Under the pieces are notes generated by a model that was not told where the DNA came from, did not search any database, and saw only the letters and a program-made list of their open reading frames with translations. The position numbers and the translations under genes were made by a program. Positions 35,798 to 43,874 of a stretch of DNA of 64,000 nt are shown piece after piece. Location of the stretch: assembly GCF_001005825.1 (NCBI RefSeq), contig NZ_LBHV01000002.1, forward strand, positions 726,827 to 790,826, in the 5' to 3' direction. Positions within the stretch are counted from its first letter, which is position 1. Each line of letters starts with the position of its first letter. This DNA comes from Rhizobium sp. LC145. GTDB taxonomy: Bacteria; Pseudomonadota; Alphaproteobacteria; Rhizobiales; Rhizobiaceae.

Positions 35798-35816
35798 ATC
35801 GATCTCCTAGATTTCA

Positions 35817-35852
35817 GTTTACAAAATAGTTCATAATTGCATTTTTGTAAAC
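35817..35852. promoter_or_regulatory. Inverted-repeat operator upstream of the XRE-ImmA/IrrE gene
   Basis: GTTTACAAAA (35817-35826) and TTTTTGTAAAC (35842-35852) form an almost perfect inverted repeat with a 15-base AT-rich spacer, 20-55 bases upstream of the start at 35797. This is the position expected for XRE autoregulation. Confidence 0.6.
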
Positions 35853-35998
35853 CTCCCCTCTTGAAATGAGCGGTCAGATGCCTGATCTTTTCTGGCAAAG
35901 AGCAACCACCGATTCCTGCAGAATTCGGATCTTCGCGGCATTCATCGAACTACAGAGCTCCTTCGCAAAGAGATCACCCTCGATCTAGGAACTGCTTC

Positions 35999-36340
35999 AT
36001 GAAAAAGGACCGGTTTACACGCAAGGCACACCCGAGACAGCTGTCGTCAGGTTACGTCACCTCGGTCCGTGAGACTCTCGTTCGCCGTCAGGCTACCGAT
36101 GCGAATGAGAAAACAAGCTACTTCCATCCTTGCCGAATGTGCGGTGCAACGATCCTGACAAGGCGCTTGCCCAACGGCGGTTGGGCGCACTTCGAAGGAA
36201 GGGACGGGCTAAGCAGGGTGAAGCACCCATGTCAAACCCGTGGCGCCGGACTGAGCCGGCGGCGTGACCCTTTCACGCTGGAGCTTTTCCCAGTCCAACC
36301 ACCGATGGGTCGGCTTCGTCGCAAGACAGCCGCAGCATGA
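35999..36340 (+). CDS. Small hypothetical protein with CxxC...C zinc-like motif
   Basis: The protein has 113 residues. CRMCGATILTRRLPNGGWAH followed by FEGRDGLSRVKHPC gives C-x2-C plus His and a further Cys, which suggests a small metal-binding fold; the LPNGGWAHFE wording is typical of small conserved proteins in rhizobial islands. The N-terminus is basic. It sits 50 bases upstream of the CBASS cyclase on the same strand and could be co-transcribed. The function is unknown. Confidence 0.55.
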   Translation: MKKDRFTRKAHPRQLSSGYVTSVRETLVRRQATDANEKTSYFHPCRMCGATILTRRLPNGGWAHFEGRDGLSRVKHPCQTRGAGLSRRRDPFTLELFPVQPPMGRLRRKTAAA

Positions 36341-36391
36341 GATGAACACATCGATTTCCCCACCAAACCACATTTTTGAGGTAACAGGCCG

Positions 36392-37705
36392 ATGAGCATT
36401 GCCGACACGTTCAAGCAGTTTCTCAGCAATATTGCGGTAGACAATGACGATACCATTAGCCTTCGCTACGGCGAGGTTACGGCCGCACTAAACAAAAAAT
36501 TCCGCGACACCGACTCAAAAGTTTCGAACTCTCTGCAAGTTGGCTCATACGGCAGGTGGACCGCAATCAAGGGCATTTCTGACCTCGACATGCTGTATAT
36601 TATGCCCGCCGGGAAATGGGATAGTTACAAGGACGGCGGGCAATCTCGTCTTCTCGATGACACCAAAAATGCGATCAAGAGCCGCTATCCGAACACAACT
36701 GTTCTCAAGGATCGCCTTGTCATCCAGGTGCTCTACCGAGACTTTCATATTGAAGTCCAACCGGTTTTTGAACAGGCGGACGGAAGCTTCAAATACCCTG
36801 ACACCTATGATGGTGGGTCATGGAAAATTACGAAGCCCCGCGAAGAGATCGCCGCCATGAAAGAGGCGAACGTACAGAAGAACAAGAACCTGCGTCGCCT
36901 CTGCAAGATGGCTCGAGCTTGGAAGAACAAACATGGCCTTGCGATGGGTGGGCTGCTGATCGACACACTGACCTATAATTTTCTAGAATCGACGAATGAA
37001 TATGATGAAAAGAGCTACCTCTACTACGATTACATGAGCCGCGATTTCTTCAAATTCCTCTCAGAACGTCCTGATCAAGACTATTACGCCGCTCTTGGGA
37101 GCGGCCAGCGTGTCAAGGTGAAGAAGAAATTTCAGAAGAAGGCAAAAAAGGCCTACGAACTGGCTTTGGACGCCATCGCTGCCGCGGGCTCGACTACCGA
37201 GAATGAAAAGTGGCGCAAAATTTATGGTCGCGGTTTCCCTGCTGCAGAACAGGCGGCGCAAAAGGCAGCCTTTACCTCATCTTCGTGGAGGAACACCGAG
37301 GAGTTTATCGACAACCGGTATCCGGTCGATATACGCAATAGCATCACCCTAGATTGTGAGGTCTCGCAAAATGGGTTCCGAGAACGGTTCCTAAGAGAGA
37401 TGTTGCGGCTGAACCTGCCGCTCAAAGCGGCCAAGACGCTGACATTCAGCGTTGTCGATCACGACATCCAGGGCGACTTCAACCTTTATTGGAAGGTGCT
37501 CAATCGCGGCGAGGAGGCACGCCGCCGGGACTGCATCCGTGGACAAATTGACGGAGATCGAGGCAGCATGAGACGAACCGAGCACACCAATTTCAGGGGA
37601 GATCATATCGTTGAATGCTACGCCGTCCAAAATGGCGTTGTTGTTGCGACCGATCGCATCCATGTTCCTATCCAGGGCAGTCAGGTAAGCGCTGATGCAG
37701 CTTGA
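36392..37705 (+). CDS. CBASS CD-NTase (SMODS nucleotidyltransferase with C-terminal sensor domain)
   Basis: The protein has 437 residues. The nucleotidyltransferase core shows GS at 51-52 (LQVGSYGRWTAIKG) and the metal acids D64 and D66 in GISDLDMLYIM; the third acid appears as Glu121 in FHIEVQPVF. The C-terminal 110 residues match the adenylyl/guanylyl-cyclase and SMODS sensor domain: FNLYWKVLNRGEEARRRD, CIRGQI, FRGDHIVECY and VVATDRIHVPI. Such enzymes make a cyclic di- or trinucleotide on phage infection. The gene overlaps a 2TM SLATT effector gene by 11 bases. GAGG precedes ATG 36392. No Cap2/Cap3 genes are present, so this is a minimal type I CBASS. Confidence 0.9.
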   Translation: MSIADTFKQFLSNIAVDNDDTISLRYGEVTAALNKKFRDTDSKVSNSLQVGSYGRWTAIKGISDLDMLYIMPAGKWDSYKDGGQSRLLDDTKNAIKSRYPNTTVLKDRLVIQVLYRDFHIEVQPVFEQADGSFKYPDTYDGGSWKITKPREEIAAMKEANVQKNKNLRRLCKMARAWKNKHGLAMGGLLIDTLTYNFLESTNEYDEKSYLYYDYMSRDFFKFLSERPDQDYYAALGSGQRVKVKKKFQKKAKKAYELALDAIAAAGSTTENEKWRKIYGRGFPAAEQAAQKAAFTSSSWRNTEEFIDNRYPVDIRNSITLDCEVSQNGFRERFLREMLRLNLPLKAAKTLTFSVVDHDIQGDFNLYWKVLNRGEEARRRDCIRGQIDGDRGSMRRTEHTNFRGDHIVECYAVQNGVVVATDRIHVPIQGSQVSADAA

Positions 37706-38270
37706 ACAGCAACCAGACCGGGACAACTTCTCGCCGCTTGAGGACCAGATCCGCGAATGCTTTGGCCGTGTCGTCTACACCCACAAGACTCATGAAAAGA
37801 TGGCCGACCGCTGCTCAGCGACGCTGCAGCGATATAAGCTCTGTCAGATTGGCGTGTCCGTTCTGACCACGTCCGGGGCGTTGTCCGTCGTGTTTCTCGA
37901 CCAGTTTTGGCTGAAGCTTGCCACAGCATTTCTGTCGATCGTCGGCCTGTGGGCTTCCGGCTACATGAAGGGTTTTGACCCAGGCGGCACCGCACAAAAG
38001 CACAGGGACGCCGCCGCCAACTTATGGCCGATACGGGAATCATATCTGTCTCTGCTGGCCGATCTACGAATGGGAGGGATCCCATCGGAAGAGGCGTTAA
38101 AGCGCCGGGATGAACTACAGAAGAAGCTGGCGGCAATTTATCTAGGGGCGCCACAAACTACCGCCAAAGCCTATGCCGATGCACAAAGAGCCTTGCAGAG
38201 GAACGAAGACTATACTTTTCGCGACGAAGAAATCGATAAATTTGTGCCGAAATCGCTTCGAAAGAAGTAG
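37695..38270 (+). CDS. SLATT-domain two-TM protein, CBASS membrane effector
   Basis: The protein has 191 residues. Two membrane helices lie at about 49-67 and 73-92 with a very short turn, followed by a long cytoplasmic helical part (KHRDAAANLWPIRESYLSLL, RRDELQKKLAAIY). This is the SLATT layout (SMODS- and SLOG-associating 2TM). On binding the cyclic nucleotide such effectors are thought to oligomerise and open the inner membrane, causing abortive infection. The 11-base overlap with the cyclase gene supports a two-gene operon. The IS3 fragment begins only about 25 bases after the stop. Confidence 0.88.
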   Translation: MQLEQQPDRDNFSPLEDQIRECFGRVVYTHKTHEKMADRCSATLQRYKLCQIGVSVLTTSGALSVVFLDQFWLKLATAFLSIVGLWASGYMKGFDPGGTAQKHRDAAANLWPIRESYLSLLADLRMGGIPSEEALKRRDELQKKLAAIYLGAPQTTAKAYADAQRALQRNEDYTFRDEEIDKFVPKSLRKK

Positions 38271-38333
38271 CGCTGTTGATTTGCACTGAGAGCTGACCCG
38301 GGATTGGAGTGCGCCCCTTGGGGCGGACAAGGA

Positions 38334-39131
38334 TCAGGCTGCTGATTTGCCAGTCTGCCGGATGTGTTGATCCTCGAACTGTTGTGGGCTCAGGTAGCCG
38401 AGCGCTGAATGGAGCCGGCGCTTGTTGTAGACCTCCTCGATGAAGTGGGGAAGGTGCTCGGTGATATCCTCGAAAGTTTCGAACGCCATCGGATAGACCG
38501 CCTCGACCTTCAGTGTTTTCATGAAGCTCTCGGCCTTAGCGTTGTCGTAAGGGTTTCCCCGGCGACCCATCGAGCCGACCAGTCCGTTGGCGGCCAACGT
38601 CTCGCGATAGAGAGCGGCAGCATACTGTGAACCGCGATCGGAATGATGCACGACGCCCGGCGGAGGGTTTCGCCTGGCGATCGCGGCATTCAAGGCTGCC
38701 ACCGTCAGCCGCGCGTCGATCGACCGACCGATGGCGTAACCGACGATCAACCTCGACCAGGCATCGAGGATAATGGCGACGTAGATGAAACGGGTCGGCA
38801 ACGCGACATAGGTGATGTCGCTGACCCAAAGCTGGTTGGGGCCGCTCGGGATGATCTCCTTCGCCAGGTTCGGAAAGATCGGCCCATCGTGGTCACTGTC
38901 GGTCGTGGCAATGAACCGTCGCCTGATCTTCGGCCTCAGATCGTGTTCGCGCATGAGGCGACGAATCTTCTTGTGGTTCACGACAAGACCCTGCTGTCGC
39001 AAGGCCGCACCGACGCGGCGGTAGCCGTAGAACTCGAACCCGTCGCAGATTGAGAACATTGCTTCGACAATTGCGGTGTCGTCGGTCGGCCGTTCCGGGA
39101 GGTCATAATAGGTGGAGCGCGCGATTCCCAT
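38334..39131 (-). CDS. IS3-family transposase OrfB (DDE integrase core)
   Basis: The frame has 265 residues from ATG 39131, but in the element it is normally made as an OrfAB fusion by -1 frameshifting. The frame is open upstream through [18 protein letters not shown] into the orfA end, and an A/G slippery tract (AAAGGGGGC) is there. The DDE triad is visible: [20 protein letters not shown] and [32 protein letters not shown] is the usual IS3 HTH_21 region. Confidence 0.92.
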   Translation of the reverse strand: MGIARSTYYDLPERPTDDTAIVEAMFSICDGFEFYGYRRVGAALRQQGLVVNHKKIRRLMREHDLRPKIRRRFIATTDSDHDGPIFPNLAKEIIPSGPNQLWVSDITYVALPTRFIYVAIILDAWSRLIVGYAIGRSIDARLTVAALNAAIARRNPPPGVVHHSDRGSQYAAALYRETLAANGLVGSMGRRGNPYDNAKAESFMKTLKVEAVYPMAFETFEDITEHLPHFIEEVYNKRRLHSALGYLSPQQFEDQHIRQTGKSAA

Positions 39132-39290
39132 CAGCCGGCATCCCTCCGCGACGGAGATGCCGCGGGGCCGGTGATGACGGACGTAGTTCCGTTTTTCGGC
39201 CGCGGTGCGCTTTTCAGAGCCCCCTTTAGAAACTCCAGTTCCAGAGCCTGCTTGCCAACGAGCCGTTCGAGGGCGGCGATCCGGGCCTCG
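39131..39290 (-). pseudogene. IS3-family OrfA, C-terminal fragment
   Basis: Only [20 protein letters not shown] and LKGALK remain of OrfA, the leucine-zipper tail used for dimerisation, followed by a stop overlapping the orfB start. The DNA-binding N-terminal half has been replaced by the IS21 fragment. Confidence 0.75.
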
Positions 39291-39292
39291 TA

Positions 39293-39838
39293 TTACTGAG
39301 CGTAATCCGACGCTGGCATTTTCGAGAGCATCTATCGATCCGGGAGGTTTGCCGCAGGACCGGCCTGTCCCGGAACACTGTCCGCAAATACCTGCGCCTG
39401 GACGGCGTAGAGCCGAAGTTCAAGGTCCCAGAGCGACCGAGCAAGCTTGATCCGTTCGCGGATCGGCTGTCGGCCTGGCTGAAGACGGAATCCAAGAAGG
39501 GCCGCAAGCAAAAGCGCACCCTAAAACAACTCCATGCCGACCTGGTGAGCCTCGGCTATGATGGTTCCTATTGCCGTGTTGCAGCCTTTGCCCGGGAATG
39601 GAAGGCAGATCGGCAGAGGGAATTCCAGACGACAGGGCGCGGAACGTTCGTGCCCCTGGCCTTCGAACCGGGCGAAGCGTTCCAGTTCGACTGGTCGGAA
39701 GACTGGGCTATCATCGGCAATGAGCGCACCAAGCTGCAGGTCGCACATACGAAGCTGAGCTATATCCGCGGCCACGTCGAAGGCTGGTTGGCTAGTTCAA
39801 GCGCCGATCTTTCACAATGCAATCAGCTGTGGGCTTAG
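39293..39838 (+). pseudogene. IS21-family transposase IstA, N-terminal fragment
   Basis: The frame reads [20 protein letters not shown] and [20 protein letters not shown], the helix-turn-helix of IstA, then FEPGEAFQFDWSEDWAIIGN, the first part of the DDE domain. The ATG is lost at the junction with the IS3 fragment (TTACTG in place of a start). The frame departs from the family after SYIRGHVEGW and stops at 39838. About two thirds of IstA and all of istB are gone. Confidence 0.82.
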
Positions 39839-39916
39839 GCTAGAGACCGCTTTGAGTAACGCGAGTATCGTCGGATTCGTGAAACTCTTGATTCGCAATA
39901 CTTTGATGGCGACCGC

Positions 39917-41065
39917 ATGGAGATCGAAGCTCAAACGATAGAAGCAATGTGGCGTGCCTTGCAAAAGCCCGCACCGGCGATGTCACGTCGCGCAAATGCG
40001 ATGGACGGGCGCATCGCGGCGTCGGGGTGGGCCTCCGCCGTTGATCTCGAGGACTATCTTCTTTCACAGGATCGCAGACTCGATCCTCCAGCCGTCGTCG
40101 ACCCCAAAATTTTGGCAGGAGCGCTGGGCCTGCCTTTTCGCTCGGTGTTCCCTCGACCGCAGCGCCGCAACGACGACGACTCTGGATATGACATGCTTTC
40201 AGCGGCCGATACCGCGGCGCTTTGCATTTGGCTGGAGCGACTCGGCTTCCGCATTGATGTCGCCGACCTTTGCGCGCGCGTTCGCCCGCGTCTGGACGCA
40301 ACAACGCACCTGACCGACGAGGAGATTTCAGTGCTCTTCTACGAGGCGAACCGGCACCGCCTCCCGCCGATCACGCTTTCTGCCCCGCATCGGGAGTGGA
40401 GGGGCATGATAAGGTCGCGCTTCAAGACATCATCGGGATATCGCTTGGAATGTGCCTTTGACGACGACGGTCACGCGTTGTGGCTCACCGCTCGGTCCCC
40501 AAAGTACCGCAAGCGGCCCGAAGCGATAGCAGTGACATGCCCCGATTGCGGAATGACGTACGTCAAGGGCTCTCGGACCGATGAGCAATTGCATCGTTCT
40601 TTCCACCGGAAGCGATTCTCCGTCATCGAACCCAAGCCGCATCGACGCTTCAGCGAAGCACTCAATCGAGATCTGGATGCCGCATGGGTAGATGCCAGGT
40701 CCCCGAAATGGAAACGCGCAGAAGTCTACAGCCGGGCGCTCGAATTTAAGCGCGAACTCGGCTACGACTTCACACAGTGGTCGTTAGAAGCCCAGCACGA
40801 TCCCGACGCGATCGGGTTCCTATTCTCCGACGAAGAGGAGCGCATCATCGGCGCGTGCTCTTTCCGGCCGCAGGATGGGGCGAGTGAAAGGCCGTGGCGC
40901 CTTGATTGGATTTGGATCTGCCCGGACGCCCGCCGCCTTGGCCAGCTCGATCGACATTGGGACCGCTTCCGCCAGCGTTTCGGCGTTTTCGACGTCGAGC
41001 ACCCTGTTTCCGATGCAATGCGTGCTTTTCTGCGCAAGCGAGGTAGCGCCGACTTATTGCGGTAG
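39917..41065 (+). CDS. ESCO-like zinc finger plus acetyltransferase protein
   Basis: The protein has 382 residues. Residues 208-230 read CPDCGMTYVKGSRTDEQLH then RSFH, a C-x2-C-x14-H-x3-H finger whose wording matches the zinc finger of Eco1/ESCO cohesin acetyltransferases (C-x2-C-G-M-x-Y ... D-E ... H-x3-H). The C-terminal 75 residues (IIGACSFRPQ, RLDWIWICPDARRLGQLDRH, VEHPVSDAMRAFLRK) resemble the acetyltransferase part that follows the finger in ESCO. The N-terminal 200 residues are unknown. A eukaryote-type architecture in a bacterial defence island is unusual; possible targets are nearby DNA-bound proteins. The gene begins 79 bases after the IS21 fragment and is followed by a DUF4238 gene. 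Confidence 0.65.
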   Translation: MEIEAQTIEAMWRALQKPAPAMSRRANAMDGRIAASGWASAVDLEDYLLSQDRRLDPPAVVDPKILAGALGLPFRSVFPRPQRRNDDDSGYDMLSAADTAALCIWLERLGFRIDVADLCARVRPRLDATTHLTDEEISVLFYEANRHRLPPITLSAPHREWRGMIRSRFKTSSGYRLECAFDDDGHALWLTARSPKYRKRPEAIAVTCPDCGMTYVKGSRTDEQLHRSFHRKRFSVIEPKPHRRFSEALNRDLDAAWVDARSPKWKRAEVYSRALEFKRELGYDFTQWSLEAQHDPDAIGFLFSDEEERIIGACSFRPQDGASERPWRLDWIWICPDARRLGQLDRHWDRFRQRFGVFDVEHPVSDAMRAFLRKRGSADLLR

Positions 41066-41139
41066 CATGCAGACGATCACACGGTCACCTCGGGTCTCAG
41101 GTTTTGACCCCGTAACCCTCACGCTGCTGGATTTAAAAA

Positions 41140-42045
41140 ATGGCAACGAACGAACCTCGCGACCATCACTACGTTCCACAGTTCTTCCTGCGAAACTTTG
41201 CCGTCGACGAGGCGAAAACCAGGATAACGACGGTCGGAAAGCATGGCTCAATGGCGGTCTGGGGCGAACGTTCCATCGAGAGCCTCGGCTACGAACGTGA
41301 CTTCTATGTGCACCTGCGCGCCGGCATTCCGGTGTCGGCCGAAACGGATATCAACCGTCGCGTCGAAACGCCGATCTCGCAAAGCGACACGTGGGCAAAA
41401 ATCGTGAGCGGCCGGACCGACGCCCTCGATCAATCCGACAGAGCGATCCTTTATGCCCTGATACGGCATCTCGAGGCCCGGACGCCGCACTACCAAGGCA
41501 CAATGAATGAGCTCACGCAGATGGCGAGGGACCCGCTTGCGGAAATCGCTTTCGCCGATGAGGAACGCGCCGCCTACGCGGCGATGCACGCTGATCCGAA
41601 CCTGGCCAAAGCAATGCAGAATCAAATGGCCTCATCAACGGCATGGGCAGAGAGCAGCTTCAAAGGCGCTCTTATGATGATACTTCGCTCTCCGATCGCC
41701 CTACGTTCCTCAACAACTCCAGTGTTCTCGATGCCCGCTCCGCACCATCCGGCAATGGCGCTCCCGCTTCCCGGCATGGTTCCATACCAACTCGTGTTGA
41801 CGCTCAACCCAACCACGATGGCCTGCCTGGTCCTCGGCGACTTCGATGGCGCATTTTCAAATCGAGAAATCGACGCTGCTACTGCCATGGGTTTCAACCG
41901 GCACTTCGTTGGTCAATTCGCCAAATTCGACTATGTACGCCACTTGATCACCCCTGCCGACAACATCGCTGTGGATATGACCTGGGCACCCTACGACCTT
42001 GTTGAAAGTTCACAGCGCAAGATTGTCTTTCGCCGGCGCGCTTAG
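41140..42045 (+). CDS. DUF4238 domain protein
   Basis: The protein has 301 residues. RDHHYVPQFFLRNFAVDE at residues 7-24 is the hallmark of DUF4238, and the conserved histidines suggest an enzyme, though none is proven. The family is frequent in defence islands and on plasmids. It lies 75 bases downstream of the ESCO-like gene in the same direction and converges with the UvrD-type helicase gene. It may form a two-gene unit with the acetyltransferase. Confidence 0.8.
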   Translation: MATNEPRDHHYVPQFFLRNFAVDEAKTRITTVGKHGSMAVWGERSIESLGYERDFYVHLRAGIPVSAETDINRRVETPISQSDTWAKIVSGRTDALDQSDRAILYALIRHLEARTPHYQGTMNELTQMARDPLAEIAFADEERAAYAAMHADPNLAKAMQNQMASSTAWAESSFKGALMMILRSPIALRSSTTPVFSMPAPHHPAMALPLPGMVPYQLVLTLNPTTMACLVLGDFDGAFSNREIDAATAMGFNRHFVGQFAKFDYVRHLITPADNIAVDMTWAPYDLVESSQRKIVFRRRA

Positions 42046-42092
42046 GTCTCATCTCGACCAGTTTTTGACGACTACAAGTGAGCGGCAGCCTG

Positions 42093-43874
42093 CTATTCTT
42101 TCTGGCTTCTTTGAAACAGTTCAAGGACCCAAGGGGAAAAGTGCTGCTCCTGAAAAACCAGGCTGAGGTGTTTTTTCGGCCGAGTCACGCCGACATAGAA
42201 CAAGCGCCTTGCTTCTCGAAGCCCGGCCGGTGTGCGTTTATCCCGATCGCTCGGGAAATCTGTGTTGTTGACCCCGTACATGATGACGGCGTCAAACTCC
42301 CTGCCCTTCGCGCTATGCAGTGTACTGAGGTTAACGCGCCCTGCTCCTTCGATACGCCCAGCGAAGTGCGCCAGCGAGAGATCGAGGTCACGCGCCGGAT
42401 CCGTATTGGCGATCATTTCGTCGCAGAGTTGCCATTCTTGTTCGGAATTTCGCGCAACGTCACTCCATGGCGTTATGAGCTCTCGCGAGAAACGCTGCAG
42501 CCACGCATGCGTCGTCTCCGCAGTCCCGATTGATGCATTCAGGAACGCCATAAGCTGCGCGGACAAATCCTGTTCCTCGCCTTCGCTGGCATGCCGCCCG
42601 AACACAAGCGTGATCGCCTGCGACAAAAGCCGCGCATAGGGTGGATCGGCATCACGCCAACCACCGGTCGCCCAGCGCGCGCACTCCTCAATGAAGCGCG
42701 CAAGGCGCGAGTTTCTCCTAACCAGGGCGTTGGTGTCGGTTCGAACAAAGGGAATGTTGGCATCTTTCATTACGGTGGCGACCTTGTCGCCGAGCCACGC
42801 GGCTCGGTAAAGGACCGCGATCTGCCCAAGCTCGAATCCTTGCTCGATAAGCTTTGGGATGATCGTATCGGCGATGACTTGCGCCTGCGAGTCAAGGCCA
42901 TAGGGCGCCTCCCAGAAGCTCAGATCTCCTTCGGGCGCGCCGTCGACGCCACGGTAGTCGCGTTCTTCACCGAGCGCACCCAGAGACGCGCGAATAATTT
43001 TTCCGCCGGAACGATAGTTGAACCGCAGTTTGATGGTCCGCACATCCGTGCGGCGCGTAAGGCTTTCGAGGAGTTCGGGATTGGCGCCGGCAAAGGCATA
43101 GATCGACTGGTCAGCATCGCCAACGGCGAAAAGCCGGATTCCGCCCTCAAAGCACAAGAGCAGAACGAGTTCATGTAGCGCATGGCCGAGATCCTGATAC
43201 TCGTCGACGAACAACACCGGGAAACGCGCGCGAAGTGCCTCACGGATCCAGACGTTTTCCTTGATCATGCGATAGGCCAGAAGCGGCATGTCATCGAAAT
43301 CGAGCAGACCCTGTCGCCGCAGTTCCGCCTCATAGGTCTCGATGAAAGCGGCCAGTTCGGGATTGCGCCCACGCCATTCAGGACGCGAACGATCAACGTC
43401 GCGCTTGCGCTTCTCGGACGCGAACTCCCAACGCTGGTGCGGATTGTCGGTACCGTTGATGGCGTTCCTGTACGCGACCTCCACCGCAGCTCTCGCTTCC
43501 AATCGCGTCGCAACCCTGAAGTTCGCAGGAAGGCCGATTGGCACACAGCGGGCATAGGGGCCAATCACCTGGCTCGCCGCAAAGCCGTGCACGGTGCCGA
43601 TGAAGGCGCGATCTCCAGGAACAACGCCAAGGCGGGCGAGACGGGTTTCGAGTTCGATAGCGCACTCGTTATTGTAGGTGATGCAGGCGACACCTCGGGG
43701 TTCGGCGACGTCTTGGGCCAAAACCCGCGCCATAGCCGTGGTCAGAGTTTTGGTCTTCCCACTTCCGGGACCGGCCAGCACGATGCAATGCCCGGTTTCA
43801 ACGACAGCGGCCGACTGTTCCGGGTTCGACTTGAGCTCCGCTAGGGCCTGAAGAAGCGAGCGATCACTAGACAT
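42093..43874 (-). CDS. UvrD/Rep-family helicase, GajB-like
   Basis: This superfamily 1A helicase has about 593 residues from ATG 43874 (MSSDRSLLQ). Walker A is VLAGPGSGKTKTLT, motif II region VLFVDEYQDLGHALHELVLL, motif III AVGDADQSIYAFAGANPEL, motif V STLHSAKGREFDAV and motif VI YVGVTRPKKHL. The start overlaps the end of the OLD nuclease gene by 8 bases. The pair OLD nuclease then UvrD helicase is the arrangement of Gabija (GajA-GajB), where the helicase partner senses DNA ends or termini. It is somewhat longer than the classical GajB (about 500). Confidence 0.85.
   Translation of the reverse strand: MSSDRSLLQALAELKSNPEQSAAVVETGHCIVLAGPGSGKTKTLTTAMARVLAQDVAEPRGVACITYNNECAIELETRLARLGVVPGDRAFIGTVHGFAASQVIGPYARCVPIGLPANFRVATRLEARAAVEVAYRNAINGTDNPHQRWEFASEKRKRDVDRSRPEWRGRNPELAAFIETYEAELRRQGLLDFDDMPLLAYRMIKENVWIREALRARFPVLFVDEYQDLGHALHELVLLLCFEGGIRLFAVGDADQSIYAFAGANPELLESLTRRTDVRTIKLRFNYRSGGKIIRASLGALGEERDYRGVDGAPEGDLSFWEAPYGLDSQAQVIADTIIPKLIEQGFELGQIAVLYRAAWLGDKVATVMKDANIPFVRTDTNALVRRNSRLARFIEECARWATGGWRDADPPYARLLSQAITLVFGRHASEGEEQDLSAQLMAFLNASIGTAETTHAWLQRFSRELITPWSDVARNSEQEWQLCDEMIANTDPARDLDLSLAHFAGRIEGAGRVNLSTLHSAKGREFDAVIMYGVNNTDFPSDRDKRTPAGLREARRLFYVGVTRPKKHLSLVFQEQHFSPWVLELFQRSQKE

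Larger units (their letters stand above)
38294..39292 (-). mobile_element. IS3-family insertion sequence, truncated at its 5' side
   Basis: The element contains a complete orfB and only the last part of orfA. One end is likely at TGACCCGGGATTGGAG (38294 on), a typical IS3-family terminal start, 24 bases after the SLATT stop. The other end is missing: orfA sequence stops at about 39292, where IS21 istA sequence begins on the opposite strand. The element is thus unlikely to move by itself. Confidence 0.75.
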
